The notes under the pieces: model-generated
The model's input: the letters and a program-made list of their open reading frames with translations, nothing else
Told to the model about the DNA's origin: nothing
Database searches by the model: none
Assembly (NCBI GenBank): GCA_049282355.1
Contig: JBAPTW010000033.1
Coordinates: 1 to 64,000 of the forward strand
Length of the DNA: 64,000 bases
Source: JAGTVB01 sp049282355
GTDB taxonomy: Bacteria; Pseudomonadota; Gammaproteobacteria; HK1
Reading direction: 5' to 3'
Part shown: in pieces, positions 34,167-41,665 of the stretch
How positions within the stretch are numbered: the first letter of the stretch is position 1
Layout: each line of letters starts with the position of its first letter
Made by a program: the position numbers and the translations under genes

Positions 34167-34331
34167 CTAATTACCCCCTAGCACGGTGCCTAGGGCGCGA
34201 ACCACGAGTGGGCTGACCGTCAACAGGTAGGTCAACGTATAAGCGAGAAGTACCACAACCCCTCCGGCAAGTAACAAGGAGTAGAGTCTGCCCTTCTCAG
34301 CTCGGCTATCTTTATTGCGAGATTCGATCAT
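34167..34331 (-). CDS. Small single-pass membrane protein (54 residues)
   Basis: A short open frame with an excellent ribosome site (AAGGAG, 8 bases before the ATG). The product starts with a charged segment (MIESRNKDSRAEKGR), followed by one long hydrophobic helix (about 17-41, SLLLAGGVVVLLAYTLTYLL) and a short hydrophobic tail ending in GGN. This positive-inside, single-helix layout suggests a small inner-membrane protein. An AT-rich region upstream could hold its promoter. It lies downstream of znuB on the same strand but 200 bases away. The family is not recognised; the call rests on the ribosome site, the hydrophobic helix and the clean start and stop. Confidence 0.6.
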   Translation of the reverse strand: MIESRNKDSRAEKGRLYSLLLAGGVVVLLAYTLTYLLTVSPLVVRALGTVLGGN

Positions 34332-34538
34332 GAGTTACGCTCCTTTTCAACTATGAATATGCCCATTTGTTAGTATTCATTATATCAGAATATTCTAATG
34401 TAGCGCAAACTCTAGCGACGGATTTTTGACCAAGATCATGAATCGATAGCATTTTAAGGCCGCTCAAGGCTTGAGGCTCAAGGGAATTTCGGCAATCCGG
34501 CCGTGCGTATCCTGCGGCTATCTATTACCCCTTGTTGG

Positions 34539-35357
34539 CTAGCGCCGGCGAATAGCGGCAACAAGGGTCGACAGCAGATAGGCGGTGCCAGCGAGTAAGA
34601 TGATGCTGGCTCCCGCTGGCAGGTTGGGCTCATAAGAAAGCGCTAAGCCGGTCGTGGTAAACAGAGCCCCCAAGCCCATCGCCACCCACATCATGCGTCC
34701 CACCGAACTGACATATTGTGCGGCAATGGCGGCGGGCAGGGTCAACAAAGCGATGACCAGAATCAAGCCTACGATCTGGATAAGTAGCACTACGGTAAGC
34801 GCGACCAAGCACAGCAGCAGAAGGTAGAAAAACGCCACGTTTACGCCGCGCGCTTCAGCAAACTCCTCATCAAACGCAACCGCCAAGAATTGCTTTCGAA
34901 ACAGCAGAACACTCAGCACAATGACCGCATCGAGTCCGCCCATCAAGAACAGATCCGCGCGCGGCACCATCAGGATGTTGCCGAACAGATAGCTCATGAG
35001 GTCGACGTTGTAACCCGGAGTTTGGGAGATAAACAGAATGCCAATGGCCATGCCGAGCGACCAGAGGGCTGCAATCAAGGTGTCTTCATGTTCTTGTCCT
35101 CGGAGATTGACCCAACCGATGATCAAGGCCGCCAGCAAGGCCGCCACTAAGGCGCCTCCGACCGGCGATTGGCCGAGGTAGTAAGCGATCCCCATACCTC
35201 CCAATACCGCGTGGGCGATACCGCCCGCCAGAAAGCCGATACGTTTAACCACCACATAGGTGCCCATCATGCCGCACCCAATGCTGGCCAAAATCCCAGC
35301 TAGCAGTGCGTTCTGCAGGAACGTGTGGTTGGTAACAGCCTCCAGGAAGTCAAACAT
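34539..35357 (-). CDS. znuB: Zinc ABC transporter permease ZnuB
   Basis: ZnuB forms the membrane channel of the zinc importer ZnuABC. The 272-residue product is nearly all hydrophobic with eight or nine helices and has the ABC-3 family signature: LAGGIAHAVLGGMGIAYYLG near residues 44-63, and the QIVGLILVIALLTLPAAIA segment near 194-212. It is the third gene of znuA-znuC-znuB, 16 bases after znuC. Specificity for zinc rather than manganese is inferred from the nearby Zur gene and Zur box. Confidence 0.93.
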   Translation of the reverse strand: MFDFLEAVTNHTFLQNALLAGILASIGCGMMGTYVVVKRIGFLAGGIAHAVLGGMGIAYYLGQSPVGGALVAALLAALIIGWVNLRGQEHEDTLIAALWSLGMAIGILFISQTPGYNVDLMSYLFGNILMVPRADLFLMGGLDAVIVLSVLLFRKQFLAVAFDEEFAEARGVNVAFFYLLLLCLVALTVVLLIQIVGLILVIALLTLPAAIAAQYVSSVGRMMWVAMGLGALFTTTGLALSYEPNLPAGASIILLAGTAYLLSTLVAAIRRR

Positions 35358-35373
35358 GGAATGTTGAAGCAGC

Positions 35374-36111
35374 TTAGTGAGTGTGGCGGATCATGCGCAC
35401 AGATTTGCCGTAAAGTTGTTCGATGACGGCACTCGTGATCGCCTCGGTTGAGTGGCAGATCAGGGTGCGATTCAAGCAGGCAACGCGGGTGACATACTTT
35501 GAGATGAAGGCAATGTCATGGGAAACGACGATGATTGTCTGCTTTGATTGAAGGGCTTTCAGCAAGTCGAAGATATCCCGCTCCCCTCGTAGATCGATGT
35601 TTGCGGTCGGCTCATCCAAGATCAGCACCTCAGGCTCGCTGGCCAAGGCGCGCGCGATGAGCGCTCGTTGCAGCTGCCCTCCCGAGAGGTTACCGAGAGG
35701 CTGGCAGCGCAGGGCAAGCATCTCTGTCTTTTCCATGGCCTGCTGCGCGATGCGCCGGTCGCGCGCGGTGTAACCGCCGAGAAGGCGGGTGCGACCGAGC
35801 CGACCGAGCAAGACGACTTCCTCGACGGAAATGGGAAAGTCGCGTAAGAACGTCGTGGTCTGCGGGACATACCCCATTTGCTGCCGGGCTTGCGCAGGAG
35901 TATGACCATTGACCGACACCCGACCAGAGGCAGGCTCAAAGAGACCCAGGATAAGCTTGAGCAACGTGCTCTTACCACCGCCGTTGGGGCCGACGATGCC
36001 TAAGAACTCGCCCGGCGGCACACAAAGGCTGACATCATCTAGAACTGCGCTGCCGGCGCCGGGATAAGAGAAAGAGACGTGCTCCAATTCCAGAATGGAT
36101 GGGTTAGTCAC
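35374..36111 (-). CDS. znuC: Zinc ABC transporter ATP-binding protein ZnuC
   Basis: ZnuC powers zinc import. The 245-residue product has Walker A GPNGGGKST (about 40-48), the Q-loop in MGYVPQ, the signature LSGGQLQR (about 142-149), Walker B LILDEPTANID (about 161-171) and the switch His in VVSHD (about 196-200). Its ATG overlaps the znuA stop by 4 bases. The short C-terminus (SVRMIRHTH) ends in His residues but is otherwise ordinary. Confidence 0.94.
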   Translation of the reverse strand: MTNPSILELEHVSFSYPGAGSAVLDDVSLCVPPGEFLGIVGPNGGGKSTLLKLILGLFEPASGRVSVNGHTPAQARQQMGYVPQTTTFLRDFPISVEEVVLLGRLGRTRLLGGYTARDRRIAQQAMEKTEMLALRCQPLGNLSGGQLQRALIARALASEPEVLILDEPTANIDLRGERDIFDLLKALQSKQTIIVVSHDIAFISKYVTRVACLNRTLICHSTEAITSAVIEQLYGKSVRMIRHTH

Positions 36112-37055
36112 TCCATCGCCTCGGCAAAGATGTTAGCAACCATCCGCAGATTCTCAGCGTAGTTCTCAGCCAGGGGATCGACTGCGATCACCCGACCACC
36201 GATAGCCCTGGCAACGGTTTCGGCATTGCGCCAACTGAACTGCGACTGCACGAAAATCACTCGGATACCTTGCGCCTTCGCTTTGTCGATGAGCTGGGCC
36301 AGCTGTCTCGCGCCCGGTTCTTTTCCGGCGATTTCGATGGGAATCTGCTCCAGCCCATAGGCTTCAGCGAAGTAGCCCCAAGCGGGGTGAGAGATCATAA
36401 ATCGTCGTACCTTCTTGTGCTCGAGCAGCTGACGGATGTCCGTGTCGAGATGCTCGAGCTCGGCGGCAAACGCAGCGCAATTCGATTCATACTCGGCGCG
36501 ATGCGCCGGGTCCAGTGTAATTAACGTTTCCCGGACGTTGTCCGCGATGATCTTTACCCGCAGCGGATCGGTCCAGATGTGCGGATCGCCACGCCCTGCT
36601 CGACCATGGCTTTTTTCCTCCCCATCAGAGTGTGGCTCCTGGGGAGCCTCCGATTCGGCTTCAAGCTCCCGGAGGGTGATGCCTTCGCGCACGTCCACAA
36701 TCCGAAGCGCCGGGTTGGCCGCGGCGATGCGTTCCATCCACATGTCCTCAAAAGGAACGCCAATACGAAAGTAGATTTTGGCCCCGGCGAGTTCTGCCAT
36801 TTGCTTCGGGGAAGGCTCATAGGTAGCCGGGCTTTGACCGGGACCCACCATGACAACGACGCGGACGTGCTTGCCGCCCACGCGCTCGACGAAATGCTTT
36901 AGTGGTAAGACACTGACGAAAGCTGAGACCGTTTCGGCGCGCACTGCCCCGCCACATATTCCGAGAAAAGAACAAAGCGCCAGAGTCAAGACCAGCTGAA
37001 TGCCGAACCTTAACCGAAGAATCGATGCTTCATTCACGCCAGCAACCATCGCCAT
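36108..37055 (-). CDS. znuA: Zinc ABC transporter substrate-binding protein ZnuA-like
   Basis: This periplasmic cluster A-I binding protein (315 residues) has a signal peptide (cleavage near residue 40, AVRA|ETVSA). A mobile acidic/His loop lies at about 132-155 (EAPQEPHSDGEEKSHG), typical for zinc rather than manganese binding. Metal ligands seen are H159 (DPHIWTD) and H near 214 (MISHPAWGYFAEAYGL). The usual first ligand, in the motif SPHxY, is replaced: the segment reads SPATYEPSPKQM (residue 77 is Ala). This variant belongs to a known COG0803 subgroup. It heads znuA-znuC-znuB, and a candidate Zur box lies 58 bases upstream of its start. Confidence 0.9.
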   Translation of the reverse strand: MAMVAGVNEASILRLRFGIQLVLTLALCSFLGICGGAVRAETVSAFVSVLPLKHFVERVGGKHVRVVVMVGPGQSPATYEPSPKQMAELAGAKIYFRIGVPFEDMWMERIAAANPALRIVDVREGITLRELEAESEAPQEPHSDGEEKSHGRAGRGDPHIWTDPLRVKIIADNVRETLITLDPAHRAEYESNCAAFAAELEHLDTDIRQLLEHKKVRRFMISHPAWGYFAEAYGLEQIPIEIAGKEPGARQLAQLIDKAKAQGIRVIFVQSQFSWRNAETVARAIGGRVIAVDPLAENYAENLRMVANIFAEAME

Positions 37056-37353
37056 AATCCTTCCGTCAACCGGGAAAGCTCGCCTACCTCTGTCAGCCCA
37101 AGGCGGTCACATGCCATGTAAAGTTATATCATTTCAATCAGACTGGAAAGCGGTGCGCGAACCTCGGTGACCGCAACAAAAGGACACGTAGAACAGGCGC
37201 ATGCCCAGGATAAGGGCTACCGTGAAATACCTGCCCATTCGCGGCTAAATTTGATGCAAAACGAATCCTCGGCGTTCGAAGCGCCGTGTTTGCGAGAAAA
37301 ACGTTACCATCTAGAAGTGTACCTCAAAGAAAACGGCCTCAACGCCAGTGACG
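37056..37353. other. Divergent intergenic region (znuA / nitroreductase)
   Basis: The region holds the candidate Zur operator at 37113-37135. A plus-strand open frame of 74 codons (37167-37391) has no ribosome site and no family match. Confidence 0.5.
37113..37135. promoter_or_regulatory. Candidate Zur operator upstream of znuA
   Basis: The right half TATATCATTTC differs from the consensus TATAACATTTC at one base; the left half (GCCATGTAAAG) is weaker. In all about 16 of 23 positions match the consensus as I recall it. It lies between divergent znuA and the nitroreductase gene and could control both. Confidence 0.5.
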
Positions 37354-38997
37354 ATGAAAGACACCATGCAAACGGTAGTGGATTACCATGAGCGTACCAA
37401 GCACCAGCCACACGCTTATGCCCGCTCCCTGGGTTACCTCGACTGGGCCACGCAACCCGATCCTTTTCGGCGCTTCCAAGGCGCCGCCGTTTTGCCTCTC
37501 GCCCACTCGCCAGATTTTGCTTCGCCGGCCTACGATGCCCTTTTCACTGGCCCGCGGCCGGCCCAGCCCGTCGGCTACCAGACCATCAGCCAGCTGTTGC
37601 TCGATGCACTGGCGCTCTCAGCCTGGAAGGAGGCTGCTCCAGGCAATCGTTGGTCGCTGCGGGTCAATCCCTCGAGCGGGGATCTCCACCCTACTGAGGG
37701 CTACCTGATCATTGGGCCGACCGAGGGCCTGAGCGATAGCGCCGCCGTTTATCACTATGCACCCTACGAGCATGCCTTGGAGCAGCGGCTAGCGCTGAGG
37801 GCATGGGAATGGGAAGCTATCGCGAGCCAGTTGCCGCCAAATGGATTCCTAGTCGGCCTGACGTCCATTTATTGGCGAGAGTCTTGGAAATACGGCGAGC
37901 GTGCCTTTCGTTATTGCCACCATGACGTAGGCCATGCCATCGGTACCGTTACACTTGCCGCCGCGGTTTTGGGTTGGCGCGTCGCCATCCTCAATGGCCC
38001 TTCCACTGAGAGTACGGCGGTCCTTCTCGGCTGCTACCAGCAGCGAGGCATTGAGGCAGAGCATGCGGATTGTCTGCTGGTCATCGCACCGAGAGCCGAG
38101 CCCGCAACGGCCTCACTGGAGCTACCTGCACCATTGCTCTCGCGGTTACAGCAAGCACCCGTCGCTGGGCACCCGAACCGGCTGAGCCATGATCACCACG
38201 AGTGGCCCATCATCGACCGGGTGGCAACGGCGACGCCGTATCCAGGCCGTAGTGGCGAGCAATCACTGGCGGTGGTAACGCCGCGAATACAGGATTTGGC
38301 TTTGCCGCATCGCGAGGTATCTGCCCGCCGGTTGATTCATCAACGGCGAAGCGCCGTGGCCATGGATGGCCAAACTTGGATCGGGGAAAATACCTTTTAT
38401 CGCATCCTCGGACGAGTCATACCTGGTGTTTCGCCTTTTCCTTACGATGCGCTTGCGTGGCGACCGCGGGTGTCGCTCGCCTTGATGGTGCACCGGGTGC
38501 GGGGTTTGGATCCGGGGCTGTACCTGTTAGTGCGCCACCCAGGCCATCTCGCATCGCTACGCAGCAGCCTGACGACAGCATTCTTGTGGCACAAACCGGC
38601 GCGATGTCCTGAGAATATCCTCCTCTATCTGCTCGCAGAAGGTGATGCCCAAAAAGTTGCCGAGTTTATCAGCTGCCAACAAGCCATTGCCGCCGATGGC
38701 GTCTTTTCTCTGGGGATGCTGGCTGAGTTCATGCCGAGTCTCGAGGAAGGTGCATGGATGTACCCACGGCTGTTTTGGGAAGCGGGATTGATCGGCCAAG
38801 TCCTCTATCTGGAGGCCGAAGCTGCCGATATCCGCGCCACCGGCATCGGCTGTTTTTTTGACGATGTCATGCACGAGCTGCTCGGCATCACTGATCGCTC
38901 CTGGCAGAGCCTTTATCATTTCACCTTCGGCGGCGCGGTGGATGACCCGCGACTCAAAACGCTAGATCCCTATTTTCACCAAGGCCGCCATCGCTAA
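37354..38997 (+). CDS. Tandem nitroreductase-fold protein (SagB/ThcOx-like)
   Basis: This 547-residue protein holds two nitroreductase-like halves. The first (about 60-265) has RWSLRVNPSSGDLHPTEGYL, the SagB/ThcOx-type FMN-binding block, followed by an HHDVGHAIGTVTLAAAVLGW helix. The second (about 305-545) repeats the layout (RRSAVAMDG ... DDVMHELLGI). SagB/ThcOx enzymes oxidise azolines in peptide natural products, but no cyclodehydratase or precursor peptide is visible, so that role is unlikely here. Two-domain stand-alone relatives exist in various bacteria with no known substrate. The start is uncertain (GTG at 37348, ATG at 37354 or 37366; none with a good ribosome site). It is divergent from znuA over a candidate Zur box. 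Confidence 0.8.
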   Translation: MKDTMQTVVDYHERTKHQPHAYARSLGYLDWATQPDPFRRFQGAAVLPLAHSPDFASPAYDALFTGPRPAQPVGYQTISQLLLDALALSAWKEAAPGNRWSLRVNPSSGDLHPTEGYLIIGPTEGLSDSAAVYHYAPYEHALEQRLALRAWEWEAIASQLPPNGFLVGLTSIYWRESWKYGERAFRYCHHDVGHAIGTVTLAAAVLGWRVAILNGPSTESTAVLLGCYQQRGIEAEHADCLLVIAPRAEPATASLELPAPLLSRLQQAPVAGHPNRLSHDHHEWPIIDRVATATPYPGRSGEQSLAVVTPRIQDLALPHREVSARRLIHQRRSAVAMDGQTWIGENTFYRILGRVIPGVSPFPYDALAWRPRVSLALMVHRVRGLDPGLYLLVRHPGHLASLRSSLTTAFLWHKPARCPENILLYLLAEGDAQKVAEFISCQQAIAADGVFSLGMLAEFMPSLEEGAWMYPRLFWEAGLIGQVLYLEAEAADIRATGIGCFFDDVMHELLGITDRSWQSLYHFTFGGAVDDPRLKTLDPYFHQGRHR

Positions 38998-39393
38998 ATG
39001 ACGTTTCCTGGCTGTGTCTGCACTAGTTCTAGCCCGGCCAAGATCAAAATCACTCCAAGCTCAATTCCTGCCGGTACTTCGCCACCCCGGGGCGCGAGGG
39101 GAACAGGGCGATAAAATCGCGCTGTATGCCTGAAACCACTGCGGGTCTAGAACGGGGTCGGTTGACCGCGGCCAATGAAGCAATGGTCTTCGTTAGTCGC
39201 TCACGTCTAGCTGATTCGCGCCTCGATGGTATATTATGAGTTACTTATTGTCGCCAATAATCAAAGAAACAGGTGCGACAGTAACTGATCCAACCGCATC
39301 GCCCCAGTCGATCCGAGCACGGGAACCTAAGAAGCTGTTTAAATAGGATAGGCGCTGCGCATTTAGCGAGCTAACAACAAGCTGGAGCAGGAA
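38998..39393. other. Intergenic region upstream of sat
   Basis: No gene is supported. A small hairpin GCGAT/ATCGC lies at about 39109-39121 and an AT-rich TATATTATGA stretch near 39230 might be part of a sat promoter. Nothing else is evident. Confidence 0.4.
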
Positions 39394-40596
39394 ATGATTA
39401 AACCGCATGGATCCGAAACCCTCAATCCCCTTTTTGTCTACGATGTCGCACGGCATCACGAGCTGCTAAGTGAAGCGAAGACGCTCCCCTCGCTACTATT
39501 GAATTCCGCATCGGCAGCCAATGCCGTCATGCTGGGGGGCGGCTACTTCAATCCGCTCACGGGCTACATGAACCTCCCCGACGCCATGAGCGTTGCTGAG
39601 AAAATGCAAACAACTGCGGGGCTATTCTGGCCGGTCCCGGTACTCAATGTGACCGGCGATATCAGCGGCATCAAGAGCGCGAAACGCATCGCGCTGCGTG
39701 ACCCGAATGTCGAAGGCAATCCCGTCATGGCCATCCAAGACATTGAAGCCATTGAAGAGCTTTCCGACGAGCAGCAGAGATTCATCGCCGAAAAGGTGTT
39801 TCGCACCCTCGACCCCGAGCATCCTGGGGTGGCGACCTTCAACTCGCTTGGCAAGTATGTCATCTCTGGGCCCCTGACGGTGCTGAGCTTCAGCTACTTT
39901 CAACAGGACTTCCCCGATACCTTCCGCACCGCGGTGGAGATTCGCAACGAGATCCAGGAGCACGGTTGGAACAAGGTGGTCGCCTTCCAGACCCGCAACC
40001 CCATGCATCGGGCCCACGAAGAGCTTTGTAAGATGGCCAAAGCAGCGGTAAATGCGGATGGTATCCTTATCCACATGCTGCTGGGTGCCTTGAAGAAAGG
40101 CGATATTCCGGCACCGGTGCGCGACGCTGCCATCCGTAAGATGGTCGAGGTTTACTTCCCACCGAACACGGTCATGATCACCGGCTATGGCTTCGATATG
40201 CTCTATGCCGGCCCTCGCGAGGCGGTGTTGCATGCGGTTTTCCGACAAAATGCGGGCTGCACGCACTTTATCATCGGCCGCGACCACGCCGGGGTGGGCG
40301 ACTACTATGGGCCATTCGACGCCCAAACCATCTTTGATGAAGAGGTGCCTTCTGGGGCGCTTGAGATCGAAATCTTCCGCGCTGACCATACCGCCTGGTC
40401 GAAAAAACTCAACAAAGTGGTGATGATGCGAGACGTGCCCGATCATACCAAGGAGGACTTCATCCTCCTATCAGGCACCAAGGTGCGCGCTATGCTGGGC
40501 GCCGGAGAGGCCCTACCGTCCGAATTCAGCCGGCCTGAAGTGGCTGAGATCCTGATGGGCCACTACCAAAGCGAGGCTGCCGCCGACGGCGCGTAG
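39394..40596 (+). CDS. sat: ATP sulfurylase (sulfate adenylyltransferase)
   Basis: Sat interconverts ATP + sulfate and APS + pyrophosphate. The 400-residue homo-oligomeric type shows the QTRNPMHRAHE motif (about 195-205; nucleotide and sulfate binding), the GRDHAGVGDYYG motif (about 292-303) and the C-terminal FILLSGTKVRAML segment. This form, unlike CysDN, is typical of sulfur oxidisers (running towards ATP) and sulfate reducers; in a gammaproteobacterium oxidation is more likely. AprAB, Dsr and Sox genes are not in the window, so the role is inferred. GGAG and AGGA precede the ATG. It is a single transcription unit with a large inverted repeat 9 bases after its stop. Confidence 0.95.
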   Translation: MIKPHGSETLNPLFVYDVARHHELLSEAKTLPSLLLNSASAANAVMLGGGYFNPLTGYMNLPDAMSVAEKMQTTAGLFWPVPVLNVTGDISGIKSAKRIALRDPNVEGNPVMAIQDIEAIEELSDEQQRFIAEKVFRTLDPEHPGVATFNSLGKYVISGPLTVLSFSYFQQDFPDTFRTAVEIRNEIQEHGWNKVVAFQTRNPMHRAHEELCKMAKAAVNADGILIHMLLGALKKGDIPAPVRDAAIRKMVEVYFPPNTVMITGYGFDMLYAGPREAVLHAVFRQNAGCTHFIIGRDHAGVGDYYGPFDAQTIFDEEVPSGALEIEIFRADHTAWSKKLNKVVMMRDVPDHTKEDFILLSGTKVRAMLGAGEALPSEFSRPEVAEILMGHYQSEAAADGA

Positions 40597-40604
40597 TGCG
40601 TAGT

Positions 40605-40659
40605 GGTACGCTTGCGCCGCAGTCAGTATTCAGACGCTTTGGCGGTGGGCAAGCGTACC
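40605..40659 (+). terminator. Inverted repeat after sat
   Basis: GGTACGCTTGC (40605-40615) pairs perfectly with GCAAGCGTACC (40649-40659), with an inner GCCGC/GGCGG pairing extending the stem. No long T-tract follows (only TTCT). It likely stabilises or ends the sat transcript. Confidence 0.5.
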
Positions 40660-40855
40660 TTCTGATTGCAAAGTTGTTTTGCCTGCTGCCGCCATAGTCC
40701 GTCTGCTGGGCGCTCTTGACAGGTATGCTCCTGCCAGCTATGAAAGTAAAGTGGCGCGAGGATAGAGTGATACCTAGCGCCACCCCACACCGCCACCTGC
40801 GGACGAGGATTCGTACAATCAGAATAACGACAATTAGCTATAGAAGGAGCAGTGA

Positions 40856-41215
40856 ATGAAACAAGACAACATCGCCAAGGCTATCGCTGCCCATGGACAG
40901 TGGAAGGAACGGCTGATCCAAGCCATTGATGCCGGGACCAGTGACTTCGACCCAGACGTGGTCAAACAGCCTGATCGTTGTGAGTTCGGCAAGTGGCTGT
41001 ACGGAAGCGAGATCTCCAACGAGGCCAAATCCAGCGACTACTACGACAAAGCCGTCGACCTACACGCTAAGTTTCATGTCGAGGCCGGCAAGGTGCTGTC
41101 AGCCGCTTTGCGGGGCGACAAGCAAGACGCCAAGCGGATGATGGCGCCTCAAAGCGAGTTCGCCGACCTCTCCTCAGAGCTTACCCAAACCTTGAATGCT
41201 TGGGCCTCTGATTGA
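40856..41215 (+). CDS. Stand-alone CZB (chemoreceptor zinc-binding) protein
   Basis: The whole 119-residue protein is one CZB domain. The zinc ligands can be read as H13 (AAHGQWK), C42 (RCEFGKWLYG), H70 and H74 (LHAKFH). The spacing agrees with the H-C-H-x3-H pattern of DgcZ and TlpD. In those proteins the CZB domain senses zinc or oxidants such as hypochlorous acid and controls a cyclase or chemotaxis output; here no output domain exists, so it must act on a partner or just bind zinc. GAAGGAG lies 6 bases before the ATG. It follows sat by 260 bases, separated by an inverted repeat, so it is likely a separate unit. Confidence 0.88.
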   Translation: MKQDNIAKAIAAHGQWKERLIQAIDAGTSDFDPDVVKQPDRCEFGKWLYGSEISNEAKSSDYYDKAVDLHAKFHVEAGKVLSAALRGDKQDAKRMMAPQSEFADLSSELTQTLNAWASD

Positions 41216-41281
41216 GGATCGCATGTGCCGCTCGGTAGTAGCGGCGATAGCCCGTCTACTGGGGCCGGGGCGCTGGGCTCG

Positions 41282-41665
41282 TCACGAGCGTCGCCGGCCT
41301 CTCTCTGGTAACCGCGTATTGGGGCGCCAGGTTAGGGGCACGGGATCATAGCCGCTAGTACCCCAGGGATGGCAGTGCAGCAAACGACGCGAAGCGAGCC
41401 AGCCGCCCCGCAGCAGGCCGTATCGTTGGATCGCTTCGATGGCATAGTGGGAGCAAGTTGGCAAGTGCCGGCAATGGGGACCCAGTAAAGGGGAGATGAT
41501 CCACTGGTAGAGCCGAATACCACCGATTGCCAGCATTCTTAAACGACTACGCGCCGTAGAGCCGGTGGCTTCATTACCATTGATCAACGCAGCCGGCTGC
41601 TCAACTGGGAAGAGCGAGTGGCTCGGCGGGTTAGCTGGCGATGAATCGTCGGCTCGAGCTTTCAC
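41282..41665 (-). CDS. yidD: YidD, membrane protein insertion efficiency factor
   Basis: The C-terminal 84 residues are a typical YidD: an amphipathic lead (RLYQWIISPLLGPHCR) followed by the Cys motif LPTCSHYAIEAIQRYG and GGWLASRRLLHCHPWG, ending near DPVP. YidD is a small inner-membrane-associated protein that aids YidC-dependent insertion and normally lies beside rnpA and yidC; here it stands elsewhere. The frame begins at a GTG overlapping the stop of the M23 peptidase gene (GTGA), giving a 43-residue unrelated N-terminal extension. A family-like start is the ATG at 41536. I cannot choose firmly; coupling favours the long form, similarity the short one. Confidence 0.8.
   Translation of the reverse strand: MKARADDSSPANPPSHSLFPVEQPAALINGNEATGSTARSRLRMLAIGGIRLYQWIISPLLGPHCRHLPTCSHYAIEAIQRYGLLRGGWLASRRLLHCHPWGTSGYDPVPLTWRPNTRLPERGRRRS

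Noticed and set aside
37348..38997. RiPP (thiazole/oxazole peptide) cluster around the SagB-like gene
   Set aside because: No SagC/SagD-type cyclodehydratase, transporter or small precursor gene was found next to it; flanks are znuABC and sat.
39622..40446. 274-codon open frame antisense to sat
   Set aside because: It lies wholly within sat on the opposite strand. sat has clear family motifs and a ribosome site; the antisense translation has no recognised feature.
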